DNA from: JAZDEY01 sp043808325 [NCBI: Candidatus Eiseniibacteriota bacterium] | GTDB taxonomy: Bacteria > Arandabacterota > Arandabacteria > Arandabacterales | Length of the DNA stretch: 45,880 nt | Assembly (NCBI GenBank): GCA_043808325.1 | Contig: JAZDEY010000036.1 | Coordinates: 1 to 45,880, forward strand | Reading direction: 5' to 3' | Made by a program: the position numbers and the translations under genes | The notes under the pieces: model-generated | The model's database searches: none | What the model was told of the DNA's origin: nothing | What the model saw: only the letters and a program-made list of their open reading frames with translations | Shown: in pieces, positions 8,383 through 17,287 of the stretch | Layout: each line of letters opens with the position of its first letter | Numbering within the stretch: position 1 is the first letter of the stretch

Positions 8383-10518
8383 GTGCCGCACTCATCGCCC
8401 TGCCGTTCACGTGAACTCATTGCTCTGCGTTCGAGGCTAGTGCCTGGGGTCTGGATCTCACTTCTGCTGGTCTTGGGCCTGGTCCAGAGTCTTCTCTCAC
8501 AAGAAGTCCCACACACCCGTAGTAGCGACGTTGTGGAAGTGTTGCATGGGGTCTCCGTGCATGATCCTTATCGCTGGCTTGAAGACCAGGAGAGCCCTGA
8601 GACCCGAGCCTGGATAGATGCCCAGAATGCATGTACCGAATCGGTGCTGGGGGCACTGCCCGGGCGCAACACCATCAGACAGGAGATAACCGCTCTCAAG
8701 AGGATCGATGCCGTGACCACGCCCACGGGGCGCGCCGGCAAGTACTTCTTCACGAAGAGATTGGCCGACCAGGATCAGTACTGCATCTATATGAAGGAAG
8801 GATACTCCGGCGAAGACCGGCTCTTGATTGATCCCCACCCTTTGAGCCCGGACCATACCGTCAATATCGAGATCGACGATGTGACCGCTGACGGACGGCT
8901 CCTTGCTTATGGCATACGCCAGGGCGGCGAGGATGAGACCGTGGTCAGGCTGTTCGATGTTGCGACCGGACAGAACCTCGCCGACCGGCTACCCCGCGCC
9001 GACTACTTCAGTGTCTGTCTCCAGGGCGACGGTTCCGGCATGTACTACGCACGATATGACAGCACGGGCACGCGAGTCTTCCACCACGTGATGGGGACCG
9101 ATGTCGCGGATGACGTCGAGATCTTTGGAAAGGGCTTCGGCCCCGAGAAAGCCATAGAGATCAGCCTTTCTGAAGACGATCGCTATCTCGTCTTCCATGT
9201 CTATCTCGGCTCGGCTGCAAGTAACGACATCTATGTCGCCGATCTAGCTCAGGGTGGCGAGATCGCACCTGTTGTCAAGGATATCGACGCCAGTTTCGAG
9301 GGGCACGTCGGTGGGGGCAATCTCTTCATTAAGACCGACTGGCAAGCGCCCAAGGGGCGGGTCCTCGCGGTCGATCTGGCCGATACGCGGCCGGAGGCAT
9401 GGCGGGAGGTGATTCCCGAGGGCGACGACATCATCGAGGACATTACTCTCGCCGGCGGCAAGATCTTCGCGAGCTATATCCATAATGCCATTCCATCGAT
9501 CCGGATCTTCGAGGCCGACGGCGAGCCTCGAGGATCAATCGATCTACCGGCGATCGGGTACGTGAGTTCGGTTTACGGCAGGTGGGGCGCCAAGGAAGCG
9601 TTCTACAGTTTCTCATCCTATCACATTCCCACCCGCACCTATCTTTACGACATAGACGACGGCACGATCTCGGTCTGGGCAGTGGTCAACGCCCCGATAC
9701 CCAGTGAGCGATTCGAGGTCGAGCAGGCCTGGTATCAGTCCAAAGACGGCATGAGAGTACCTATGTTTATAGGGCACGCGAAGTCCCTGAAACTGGACGG
9801 ATCCAATCCGGTCATTCTCACGGGCTACGGGGGATTCAGGTCAAGTGCGACGCCCTATTACTCGGCATACGATGCCTGGTGGCTGATGCATGGCGGTGTG
9901 GTCGCGGAGCCCAATCTGCGGGGAGGCGCGGAATTCGGAGAAGAGTGGCACCGGGCCGGGATGCTGGAGAAAAAGCAAAACACGTTTGACGATTTTATCG
10001 CAGCCGCCGAGTATCTCGTCAAGGAGGGCTATACCAGTCCTGCGAAGCTCGCAATCTCGGGCGGCAGTAACGGGGGTCTTTTGGTGGGAGCCGCGATGAC
10101 CCAGCGGCCGGATCTCTTTCGCGCAGTGGTGTGCTCCTACCCGCTGCTCGACATGATACGCTACCACAAGTTCATGTTGGCGCCTTTCTGGGTGCCTGAG
10201 TACGGATCGTCGGAGGACTCCGAGCAATTCAAGTACATCTATGCCTACTCGCCCTATCATCACGTCAAGGAAGGCGTTGCCTATCCTGCGACGCTCTTGA
10301 TTAGCGGGGATGCCGACACGCGGGTTGCGCCGCTGCACGCTCGCAAGATGACCGCAAGACTTCAGGCCGCAACGGCATCTGCTCCTTCGGAAAGGCCGGT
10401 ACTCCTTCGTTATGATACCAAGGGTGGGCATTCTGGTGGGACGCCGGTGACCAAGCAGATCGACGACATGACGGACGAGCTCGCGTTTCTTGTCTGGCAG
10501 CTCGGCCTGAAGCTCTGA
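8383..10518 (+). CDS. secreted prolyl oligopeptidase (S9A)
   Basis: A 711-residue serine peptidase that cleaves after proline in short peptides. A signal peptide (hydrophobic residues about 20-39) precedes the mature protein, so it works outside the cytoplasm, unlike the cytosolic mammalian enzyme. The N-terminus of the mature protein has HDPYRWLED, typical of the family, followed by a seven-bladed propeller region and an alpha/beta hydrolase domain. The catalytic triad can be placed: S562 in GGSNGG, D645 in DADTRV and H683 in GGHSGG. The spacing matches pig PREP (554/641/680). The start is GTG, with AGGAGG 10 nt upstream. Confidence 0.95.
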   Translation: MPHSSPCRSRELIALRSRLVPGVWISLLLVLGLVQSLLSQEVPHTRSSDVVEVLHGVSVHDPYRWLEDQESPETRAWIDAQNACTESVLGALPGRNTIRQEITALKRIDAVTTPTGRAGKYFFTKRLADQDQYCIYMKEGYSGEDRLLIDPHPLSPDHTVNIEIDDVTADGRLLAYGIRQGGEDETVVRLFDVATGQNLADRLPRADYFSVCLQGDGSGMYYARYDSTGTRVFHHVMGTDVADDVEIFGKGFGPEKAIEISLSEDDRYLVFHVYLGSAASNDIYVADLAQGGEIAPVVKDIDASFEGHVGGGNLFIKTDWQAPKGRVLAVDLADTRPEAWREVIPEGDDIIEDITLAGGKIFASYIHNAIPSIRIFEADGEPRGSIDLPAIGYVSSVYGRWGAKEAFYSFSSYHIPTRTYLYDIDDGTISVWAVVNAPIPSERFEVEQAWYQSKDGMRVPMFIGHAKSLKLDGSNPVILTGYGGFRSSATPYYSAYDAWWLMHGGVVAEPNLRGGAEFGEEWHRAGMLEKKQNTFDDFIAAAEYLVKEGYTSPAKLAISGGSNGGLLVGAAMTQRPDLFRAVVCSYPLLDMIRYHKFMLAPFWVPEYGSSEDSEQFKYIYAYSPYHHVKEGVAYPATLLISGDADTRVAPLHARKMTARLQAATASAPSERPVLLRYDTKGGHSGGTPVTKQIDDMTDELAFLVWQLGLKL

Positions 10519-10557
10519 TTCGCAGCAAAGGTCTGATTCAGCCTCAATCTCTGATTC
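10514..10557 (+). repeat. three TCTGATTC direct repeats at an exact 18-bp period
   Basis: TCTGATTC occurs at 10514, 10532 and 10550, each start 18 bp after the previous one. Only these 8 bp are conserved within each unit. The first overlaps the stop codon of the peptidase gene and the rest lie in the gap before the phosphatidylinositol gene. A regulator-binding array or a chance microrepeat are both possible. Confidence 0.4.
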
Positions 10558-10625
10558 TGCCTTGACAGGCAGAGACCCCGGCGTTAACATCTGGCGATTT
10601 CGAAAAGGAGAATGCTGGCGCCTCG

Positions 10626-11267
10626 GTGCGCGAGGCCGGCCGCAAGAAGCCCCACGCCAAGAGGCGGACGGAGAGTGATTTGCTCATACCCTTAGGTCTC
10701 AGGGTCAAGTTCCGCAGGATGCTCGAGCCGCTGGCGGGGGTGCTGATCGCCAGCCGCGTGAGCCCGAGCACCATCACCATCCTGGGATTCGTACCTGCCG
10801 TGATAGCCGGTGTCGCCTTTGGCAGGGGGATGGTCAGGACCGGTGGCATACTTCTGGGTGTGTCAGGCCTGTTCGATCTTGCGGATGGGCTTGTGGCGCG
10901 ACTCGGGAACAAGGAGACCAAGTTCGGTGCCCTGCTTGACTCCACGATCGACAGGTATTCTGAAATTGCAGTTTTCGCCGGACTTGCTATCCTTTTCCGA
11001 GGAGAAGCGACCCTCTACGGTGTAGTGCTTGCGTTATGCGGTTCGCTGATGGTCAGCTATCTCAAGGCCCGCGCGGAGGGCCTTGGGTTTGCTTGCAACG
11101 CAGGAATGCTTCAGCGCCCCGAGAGGCTTGTGATCTTGATCCTGGGGGCTTTGATAGGTACGACCGTCTTGATGTGGGCGATCTGGCTCATCGCCATCCT
11201 GGCCAATGTGACGGCCGTGGAGAGGCTTCTCAAGGTCAGATCGCTGATGGCCAGATCGGGAAAATAA
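10626..11267 (+). CDS. CDP-alcohol phosphatidyltransferase, likely phosphatidylinositol-phosphate synthase
   Basis: A 213-residue integral membrane enzyme. The complete CDP-alcohol phosphotransferase motif is present: D84-x2-D87-G88-x2-A91-R92-x8-G101-x3-D105-x3-D109, which binds metals and the CDP-diacylglycerol diphosphate. About five further hydrophobic segments follow. The neighbour, inositol-3-phosphate synthase, 14 bp downstream, suggests the acceptor is inositol 1-phosphate, giving phosphatidylinositol phosphate as in mycobacteria and archaea. That substrate is inferred from context. The start is uncertain: GTG 10626 lies 15 nt from AAAAGGAG, and TTG 10680 (after GGAGAG) would give a more typical N-terminus. 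Confidence 0.85.
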   Translation: MREAGRKKPHAKRRTESDLLIPLGLRVKFRRMLEPLAGVLIASRVSPSTITILGFVPAVIAGVAFGRGMVRTGGILLGVSGLFDLADGLVARLGNKETKFGALLDSTIDRYSEIAVFAGLAILFRGEATLYGVVLALCGSLMVSYLKARAEGLGFACNAGMLQRPERLVILILGALIGTTVLMWAIWLIAILANVTAVERLLKVRSLMARSGK

Positions 11268-11281
11268 CGGAGGTCTGAAAA

Positions 11282-12424
11282 ATGGCAAAGGTAAGAGCTG
11301 CAATCATCGGAGCCGGCAACTGTGCTTCGTCACTGGTCCAGGGAGTTTACTACTATCGCAATGCGAAGCAGGGCGAGTTCATCCCCGGGCTGATGCACGT
11401 GAATCTCGGCGGGTACCATATCAGTGACATCGAGTTCAGCGCGGCGATCGACATCGACGTCAACAAGGTCGGCAAGGATCTCTCCGAGGCGATCTATACC
11501 AAACCGAATAACACTTACAGATTCTGCAACGTGCCCAAACTGGGGGTGCGGGTCGCGCGAGGCATGACCCACGACGGACTGGGCATTTATCTTTCAAAGA
11601 TAATCAAGAAGGCTCCGGGCAAGACCGACGACATCGTCAAGCTCCTTAAGGATACCGGCACCGACGTGGTTGTGAATTTCCTGCCTGTCGGCAGCGAAGA
11701 GGCCACCAAGTGGTATGTCGAGCAAATCCTGGAGGCCGGCTGCGGCTTCGTCAACGGCATTCCGGTCTTCATAGCCAGGGAGGAGTACTGGCAGGGAAGG
11801 TTCGCCAAGCGCGGACTTCCCGTGATAGGCGACGACATCAAGAGCCAGGTCGGGGCGACAATCGTTCACAGGGTCTTGGCCAGGCTGTTCCGGGAGCGCG
11901 GAGTGAAGCTGGAGCGCACCAGCCAGCTAAACGTTGGCGGCAACACCGACTTCTACAATATGCTGGAGCGTGCCCGGCTCGAGTCAAAGAAGATCTCAAA
12001 GACCAACGCGGTGACATCACAGTTGGATTACGACCTGGGCGCGGACAACGTGCACATCGGACCCAGCGATTACGTCGCCTGGCTGTCTGACCGCAAGTGG
12101 GCATACATAAGACTTGAGGGGAGGACCTTCGGCGACGTCCCTCTCAATGTGGAACTCAAGCTCGAGGTTTGGGATTCACCCAACTCGGCCGGCGTCATGA
12201 TTGACGCCATACGGTGCTGCAAGCTTGCTCTGGACTCGGGAAGATCGGGCGCGATGGTTGCGCCCAGCTCCTATTTCATGAAGTCTCCGCCCAAGCAGTT
12301 TACCGACGAGCAGGCGAGGCTCTTGGTTGAGGAATTCATCCTGGAGTGCAAGGGGGGGCAAGCCGGAGCAGCCAAACCGGCCAAGCCGCCCAAGCCGCCC
12401 CGCAAGAAGGGGAAAGCCAGATAA
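11282..12424 (+). CDS. ino1: inositol-3-phosphate synthase
   Basis: A 380-residue NAD-dependent enzyme that converts glucose 6-phosphate to 1D-myo-inositol 3-phosphate. The N-terminus has the Rossmann motif [14 protein letters not shown], typical of the shorter bacterial/archaeal MIPS. Later conserved blocks are [47 protein letters not shown], and the [18 protein letters not shown] segment. The last 20 residues are a Lys/Pro-rich tail not expected in the fold. A GGAGG site precedes the ATG. It supplies inositol phosphate to the phosphatidyltransferase immediately upstream. Confidence 0.96.
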   Translation: MAKVRAAIIGAGNCASSLVQGVYYYRNAKQGEFIPGLMHVNLGGYHISDIEFSAAIDIDVNKVGKDLSEAIYTKPNNTYRFCNVPKLGVRVARGMTHDGLGIYLSKIIKKAPGKTDDIVKLLKDTGTDVVVNFLPVGSEEATKWYVEQILEAGCGFVNGIPVFIAREEYWQGRFAKRGLPVIGDDIKSQVGATIVHRVLARLFRERGVKLERTSQLNVGGNTDFYNMLERARLESKKISKTNAVTSQLDYDLGADNVHIGPSDYVAWLSDRKWAYIRLEGRTFGDVPLNVELKLEVWDSPNSAGVMIDAIRCCKLALDSGRSGAMVAPSSYFMKSPPKQFTDEQARLLVEEFILECKGGQAGAAKPAKPPKPPRKKGKAR

Positions 12425-12455
12425 CAAATTGTCGAGGGGTCTCACAAAACCCATC

Positions 12456-12484
12456 TTGAATAGGGCTCCGTTTCTGATTAAGAT
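12456..12484 (+). promoter_or_regulatory. candidate promoter before tmk
   Basis: TTGAAT (12456-12461) and TAAGAT (12479-12484) are separated by 17 bp in the 89-bp gap between ino1 and tmk; each matches four of six consensus bases. The gap also holds an 8-bp inverted repeat, AGGGCTCC at 12462-12469 and GGAGCCCT at 12500-12507, with a 30-nt loop. The repeat may be regulatory but is a poor terminator. Confidence 0.35.
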
Positions 12485-12513
12485 TCGATTATCACGAATG
12501 GAGCCCTGATTTT

Positions 12514-13140
12514 ATGGCACCAGGCCTTTTCATCACACTTGAGGGCATCGAGGGGAGCGGCAAGACCACCCAGGCGTTGCGGCTCAAGGACTTGCTCAAC
12601 CGGCGAGGGCTTGAGGTGGTGGTCACCCGCGAGCCGGGAGGGTCCCCGATTGCCGAGAAGATACGAGAGATCCTGCTCGATCCCCGGAACAGGAAGATGG
12701 TAGCTCTGACGGAGCTCTTTCTCTACGAGGCCAGCAGGACTCAGCACGTGGCCGAGATCATCCGCCCCGCTCTCGATAGCGGCAAGTGCGTTATCTGCGA
12801 CCGGTTCTTCGATGCCTCAACCGCGTATCAGGGAAACGCCCGGGGCCTCGACACGCAGATCGTGACCGGTCTGAATCTGCTTGCCACCGGCGGGATAAAG
12901 CCCGATCTTACGGTAGTACTGGACCTGCCCGTCGACATCGGGCTACGGAGGCTCGGCAAGAGCCTGGACCGGATCGAGTCTGAAGCGATCGAGTTTCACG
13001 AGCGTGTAAGGGAAGGATATCTCGAGATCGCCAGGAACGATCCTGCCAGAATAAAGGTAATTGATGGTTCGGGTACAATTGATGATACTTTCATGAAGGT
13101 AAGTGAAATCGTGGAGGCCTGGCTCTCCCGGAAAGCATGA
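12514..13140 (+). CDS. tmk: thymidylate kinase
   Basis: A 208-residue enzyme that phosphorylates dTMP to dTDP with ATP. It has the P-loop GIEGSGKTT (residues 11-19), the TREPGG motif that binds the dTMP phosphate, the DRFFDASTAYQG motif, and VVLDLPVD before the lid region. The length is typical. The stop codon overlaps a possible ATGA start of the next ORF. Confidence 0.96.
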   Translation: MAPGLFITLEGIEGSGKTTQALRLKDLLNRRGLEVVVTREPGGSPIAEKIREILLDPRNRKMVALTELFLYEASRTQHVAEIIRPALDSGKCVICDRFFDASTAYQGNARGLDTQIVTGLNLLATGGIKPDLTVVLDLPVDIGLRRLGKSLDRIESEAIEFHERVREGYLEIARNDPARIKVIDGSGTIDDTFMKVSEIVEAWLSRKA

Positions 13141-13193
13141 TCCGGGGGGCCGGTCGAGATCGGGTTTCCCCTGACGGAAGCGAGGTTAAGGTG

Positions 13194-14783
13194 ATGCCGA
13201 GGATTAGAGCTTCGAGAGCCCTGATAGTGGCCGCACTGATAGTTGTGGTTTGTGTCACAAGTATTGTGATCGCCCGGGCGTCAGACGTCCGCGGCAGTAT
13301 CCTTCTCTTCAATGACGTCTTGACCAGGGTCCGGGATGAGTACGTGGACCGCGTCGATATCGATAAGCTTATCGCCGGCGCTATAAGGGGGATGCTGGAC
13401 ACCCTCGATCCCCATAGCCAGTTCCTTACCAAGAAACAATACGACGACCTGATGATCAGCACCCACGGGAGTTTCGGCGGTCTCGGGATTGAGATCGATA
13501 TAAGGAACGACTGGCTTACGGTGATTGCCCCTATCGAAGGAACACCGGCGCAGCAAGCCGGCATAAGGGGCGGCGACCGGGTTGTGAAAATCGACGGCAA
13601 GTCGACCCGCGGCATCACGATGAATGAGGCAATCGAGAAATTGAGAGGCCCGAAGGGCACGCAGGTTACGATCACCATCCAGCGCGAGGGGGAGCCCGAG
13701 CTCCTGGACTACACGATCACCCGGGATATCATCAAGATAAAGAGCGTGCCTTTTGCCACCATGTTGGACAAACAGGTCGGTTACATTCGGGTGGCCCAGT
13801 TCTCCGAAGATACCAGCGATGAGCTGAGGATCGCCCTCACCACGCTCAAGGTAAAGGGCATGCAGAAGCTGATCCTCGACTTGAGACGGAATACCGGCGG
13901 TCTTCTTACCCAGGCAATCGAAGTCAGCGAGGAGTTTGTTAAGCCCGGGGAGACCGTGGTGACCACCAAGGGCAGACGGATCGAGCAGAATCGGGAATAC
14001 AAAGCCGGCGTGCGGGCAATGGGCGGCGATTATCCGCTTGTGGTGCTGGTCGACAACACCAGTGCGAGTGCCTCGGAGATTGTGGCCGGTGCGGTCCAGG
14101 ACCTGGATCGCGGCCTGGTGGTGGGTATCCCCTCCTTCGGCAAGGGCACGGTGCAGAGCGTGATGAGGCTCCCGGGTGACAACGCCCTGAAGCTGACCAC
14201 CGCAAAGTATTACACGCCGAGCGGCAGGTGCATCAATAAGGATGAGGAGGAGACCGAGGACAGTGCGATCCTTACGTCCGAGGACGCCAAGGCCGATTCC
14301 GGCAGGGCTTACTATACGGCCGGCGGCCGGACGGTCTATGGCGGTGGCGGCATACGTCCGGACATCGAGATCAAGCAGGACGACATACCCAGGATTGCGA
14401 CCGGGCTGGCTCGGCAGGGTCTGGTGTTCGAGTTCGCGGTTCACTATATTGCGTCCCGCAAGGACGTGGAGGATCAGGACCTGCAGAATTCTGCGGCGCT
14501 CCTTGCCCAGTTCAAGGAGTTTCTCAAGCAGAAGGATTTCCAGTACACCGAAGCCGAGTTCGATGAAGGCAGGGATTTCGTCGGAATGATGCTGAGGTCC
14601 GAGATTGCGCGGAAGATCTGGGGCGATGAAGCCGCCTACACGATTTCGATCGAAGGCGACACGCAGCTGCAGAAGACCGCCGATATCCTCAGGAAGGCCG
14701 GGACTCTGTCCGCCCTCTTCGGAGAGGCGATGGAGACGTCCGGCGTTCCCGCCGAGACCAAGCCGGCTTCGGCTCCTAAGTAA
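13194..14783 (+). CDS. C-terminal processing peptidase (S41, CtpA/Prc-like)
   Basis: A 529-residue serine protease for cleaving non-polar C-termini of envelope proteins. An N-terminal membrane anchor or signal (LIVAALIVVVCVTSIVI) places it at the periplasmic face. A typical IRGMLDTLDPHSQFL segment precedes the PDZ domain (HGSFGGLGIEI to TITIQRE). The peptidase core follows, with the catalytic dyad S292 in SASASE and K317 in FGKGTVQ, 25 residues apart as in E. coli Prc. ATG 13194 has GAGG at 8-nt spacing. ATG 13137, overlapping the tmk stop as ATGA, is an alternative giving a 19-residue longer n-region. Confidence 0.95.
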   Translation: MPRIRASRALIVAALIVVVCVTSIVIARASDVRGSILLFNDVLTRVRDEYVDRVDIDKLIAGAIRGMLDTLDPHSQFLTKKQYDDLMISTHGSFGGLGIEIDIRNDWLTVIAPIEGTPAQQAGIRGGDRVVKIDGKSTRGITMNEAIEKLRGPKGTQVTITIQREGEPELLDYTITRDIIKIKSVPFATMLDKQVGYIRVAQFSEDTSDELRIALTTLKVKGMQKLILDLRRNTGGLLTQAIEVSEEFVKPGETVVTTKGRRIEQNREYKAGVRAMGGDYPLVVLVDNTSASASEIVAGAVQDLDRGLVVGIPSFGKGTVQSVMRLPGDNALKLTTAKYYTPSGRCINKDEEETEDSAILTSEDAKADSGRAYYTAGGRTVYGGGGIRPDIEIKQDDIPRIATGLARQGLVFEFAVHYIASRKDVEDQDLQNSAALLAQFKEFLKQKDFQYTEAEFDEGRDFVGMMLRSEIARKIWGDEAAYTISIEGDTQLQKTADILRKAGTLSALFGEAMETSGVPAETKPASAPK

Positions 14784-15442
14784 TGGCCAGGGCGGCGCTA
14801 TTCATAGACTTCGACGGCACCATATCTCCCGTCGATATTTCCAATACCTTCTTCTCAAGGTTTGCGGCGAGCGACGCCGAGGTCGCGGTCGCTCAATGGA
14901 AGCAAGGGTTGATAAGCTCGACCGAGTGCCTCCAACGTGAACTCAATGCTTACTGCGGTGACCTGGAGGCTCTCATCTCGTACGCGCGAAGCCAGCCGAT
15001 CGACGACGGGTTCTTTGCGCTCCAGCGGGCCTGCGAAGAGCAGGGGATCGACATCTTGGTCGTCAGCGACGGCCTTGACTTCTACATCGAGCCCTTTCTT
15101 CAGGCGCACGGAGCGAGAGTGCATTATCGCGCGAACAAACTGGAGCTCGAGGGCGGCCGGCGGGTCCTCAGTTTCCCGTATTACAGGGAAGCCTGCGGGT
15201 CCTGCGCCAACTGCAAGTCGAGCCATGTCGAGCGCGAAGCCGCAGACGGCAAGCTGATCATGTACGTTGGGGACGGGCTCTCCGACAAGTGCGCGGCTTC
15301 CAAGGCCGACGTTGTTTTCGCAAAGGGCGATCTCGAGAGCTATTGCCGTAGTGAAGGTGTTCCGCACCTTGTTTTTGAAAGCCTGAACGAAGTCGCAGCC
15401 TACATAAGATCATCGCTTCGAGATCGGCTTGCTGAGATGTAA
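14783..15442 (+). CDS. MtnX-like HAD-IB family phosphatase
   Basis: A 219-residue HAD-superfamily phosphatase. Motif I is DFDGT (residues 9-13, with nucleophile D9 and acid/base D11). A VVSDG segment supplies motif II and YVGDGLSDKCAA motif IV. An insertion with CGSCANCK suggests a zinc site found in some MtnX-like proteins. The subfamily includes the methionine-salvage phosphatase MtnX and phosphoserine phosphatase-like enzymes. No other methionine-salvage gene is nearby, so the substrate is open. The ATG overlaps the stop of the protease gene (TAATG). Confidence 0.85.
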   Translation: MARAALFIDFDGTISPVDISNTFFSRFAASDAEVAVAQWKQGLISSTECLQRELNAYCGDLEALISYARSQPIDDGFFALQRACEEQGIDILVVSDGLDFYIEPFLQAHGARVHYRANKLELEGGRRVLSFPYYREACGSCANCKSSHVEREAADGKLIMYVGDGLSDKCAASKADVVFAKGDLESYCRSEGVPHLVFESLNEVAAYIRSSLRDRLAEM

Positions 15443-15490
15443 CAGGCTTGTGCCTCGCGGAAGCGGCGGCTCCAGGCCGAGAGGATCTCT

Positions 15491-16471
15491 ATGAGGATAG
15501 GTTCGCTTGAGGTCGGTAGGGTCTTTCTTGCCCCTTTAAGTGGTGTTGCCGACTCCCCCTTTAGAAGGATCTGCAAGGGATTCGGGGCCGATCTGGTCTA
15601 CAGCGAAATGATCAGCTCGGTCGGACTCTCAAAGGCCAATTGGCGGAGTTGGGCCATACTCAATTTCCACGAGGACGAACGACCCATAGGGGTTCAGCTC
15701 TTTGGCCGGGATCCCCACTTGATGGCTGAAGCCGCGAGGCTGGCGGGGGACGCAAGACCCGACTTCGTGGACATCAATCTATCCTGCCCCGCAAGCAAGA
15801 TAGTGTCGAGAGGCACCGGGGCAGCATTGCTGCGGGAACCCGAACTTATAGGCCGGATCGCCTCCGCCGTGGTAGGCGCAGCCGCCCAGCCGGTCACAGC
15901 TAAGATCCGCATAGGCTGGGACCGGGCGACCGTGAACGCGATCGAGGTTGCTAGGACTGTCGAGGACGCCGGCGTCGTGGCGATCGCGGTACACGGCAGG
16001 ACGTGGGAGCAGGGGTTCCGCGACCGCGCGTCATGGGAGGCGATAGCCCAAGTGAAGCAGGCGGTCAAGATACCGGTGATTCTGAGCGGGGATGTTGCGG
16101 CACCGGAAGATGCTGCGCGGGCCTTCAGCGAGACCGGCTGTGACGCGCTTATGGTCGGGCGCGGGGCCTTTGGCAGGCCCTGGATCTTCGAGGCCATCAA
16201 GGCGCATCTGGGCGGACGTCCGTACTCGCTGCCTGATCTTGAAGCGGTAAAAGCGGTCGCGTTACATCACCTGGACCTTGGCATCAGCGAGTTCGGAGAG
16301 CGGATAGCGATCCGCCGCTTCCGGAAGCACCTATTGTGGTATACAAAGGGCATGCACGGTGTGGTACGATTAAGGACCGAAATGAGCAAGGTACTTACGC
16401 GGGAAGATGTTGCCAACGTCTTGGGAGGCCTTAAAGGATATGACTCGGAGCCGCGGGAAGCCGATGGATAG
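15491..16471 (+). CDS. dus: tRNA-dihydrouridine synthase
   Basis: A 326-residue FMN enzyme that reduces specific uridines in tRNA. The N-terminal FMN barrel begins with LAPLSGVADSPFR. C99 in NLSCPASKIVSRGTGAALL is the conserved catalytic cysteine loop of the family. An AKIRIGW segment follows, then VHGRTWEQGF, and GRGAFGRPWIF at the phosphate site. A small helical tRNA-binding domain closes the protein. Similarity is greatest to DusB-type enzymes; which uridine is modified cannot be told. Confidence 0.95.
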   Translation: MRIGSLEVGRVFLAPLSGVADSPFRRICKGFGADLVYSEMISSVGLSKANWRSWAILNFHEDERPIGVQLFGRDPHLMAEAARLAGDARPDFVDINLSCPASKIVSRGTGAALLREPELIGRIASAVVGAAAQPVTAKIRIGWDRATVNAIEVARTVEDAGVVAIAVHGRTWEQGFRDRASWEAIAQVKQAVKIPVILSGDVAAPEDAARAFSETGCDALMVGRGAFGRPWIFEAIKAHLGGRPYSLPDLEAVKAVALHHLDLGISEFGERIAIRRFRKHLLWYTKGMHGVVRLRTEMSKVLTREDVANVLGGLKGYDSEPREADG

Positions 16472-17216
16472 GGACTTCATCGAGCGCATTCTCAAGTCCC
16501 TCAAACAGGGCAAGATCAGCACCGATCAGGCGGTTGAAAGGCTCTCTCATTGCTACGAATCTCTGGATTTCGCCAATGTGGATGTTGCCAGGGAGCTCCG
16601 GACAGGCATCGCTGAGGCCGTGCTGTGCGAGGGCAAGACCAGCGCGCAGGTTGTCTCCATAGCAAAGACGATCTACAAACGGAACGGGCGACTGTTGGCC
16701 ACGAGAGCGTGCCCGGATACCTACGCTGCAGTAAAGAAGGCGATTCCCAAGACAAGTTATAACCGGGCTGCGCGTCTGATCGTAGTGGGAGGATGTGCGC
16801 GCAAGGCCGCGGGTAAGATAGCCGTTGTGAGCGCCGGAACCTCCGACATCGCGGTCGCCGAGGAAGCGGCCGCCACCTGTGAATTCCTTGGGAATCGCGT
16901 TGCGAGGATCTATGACGTGGGGGTGGCCGGTATTCACAGGCTCTTCGGACACCTGGAGGAGCTCAAGACGGCCAGTGTTGTGATTGTAGCGGCCGGAATG
17001 GAAGGGGCGCTTGCAAGTGTGGTAGCCGGGCTCGTGCGGGCACCGGTTGTGGGGGTTCCCACCAGCGTAGGCTACGGCGCAAGTTTCAGGGGACTCGCCT
17101 CGCTTCTGGGGATGCTTAATTCCTGTGCGCCCGGCGTAACGGTTGTAAACATCGACAACGGTTTCGGTGCGGGTGTCGCAGCGAGCCTGATAAACCAGAA
17201 GAGGGATCTTGGCTAG
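16464..17216 (+). CDS. larB: nickel-pincer cofactor biosynthesis protein LarB
   Basis: A 250-residue protein. LarB carboxylates nicotinic acid adenine dinucleotide to pyridinium-3,5-biscarboxylate mononucleotide, the first step of the cofactor of lactate racemase and related enzymes. Features: an N-terminal helical part with ILKSLKQGKIS, a VVSAGTSDIAVAEEAA segment of the PurE-like fold, VVIVAAGMEGALASVVAGL, and VGVPTSVGYGASF. The chosen ATG follows GGAAG and overlaps the dus gene by 8 nt. The residues before it are dus read in another frame. Confidence 0.93.
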   Translation: MDRDFIERILKSLKQGKISTDQAVERLSHCYESLDFANVDVARELRTGIAEAVLCEGKTSAQVVSIAKTIYKRNGRLLATRACPDTYAAVKKAIPKTSYNRAARLIVVGGCARKAAGKIAVVSAGTSDIAVAEEAAATCEFLGNRVARIYDVGVAGIHRLFGHLEELKTASVVIVAAGMEGALASVVAGLVRAPVVGVPTSVGYGASFRGLASLLGMLNSCAPGVTVVNIDNGFGAGVAASLINQKRDLG

Positions 17217-17287
17217 ACGGCAGCGTACGTGGAGCCTGGTGGCCGAGGCTGAGACGTAGAAGGTAAGCGCAGCAGGGGGAAGAGGGC

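Noticed and set aside
12462-12507. AGGGCTCC/GGAGCCCT inverted repeat as a terminator after ino1
   Set aside because: The loop is 30 nt and no clean U-run follows; tmk starts 7 bp later.
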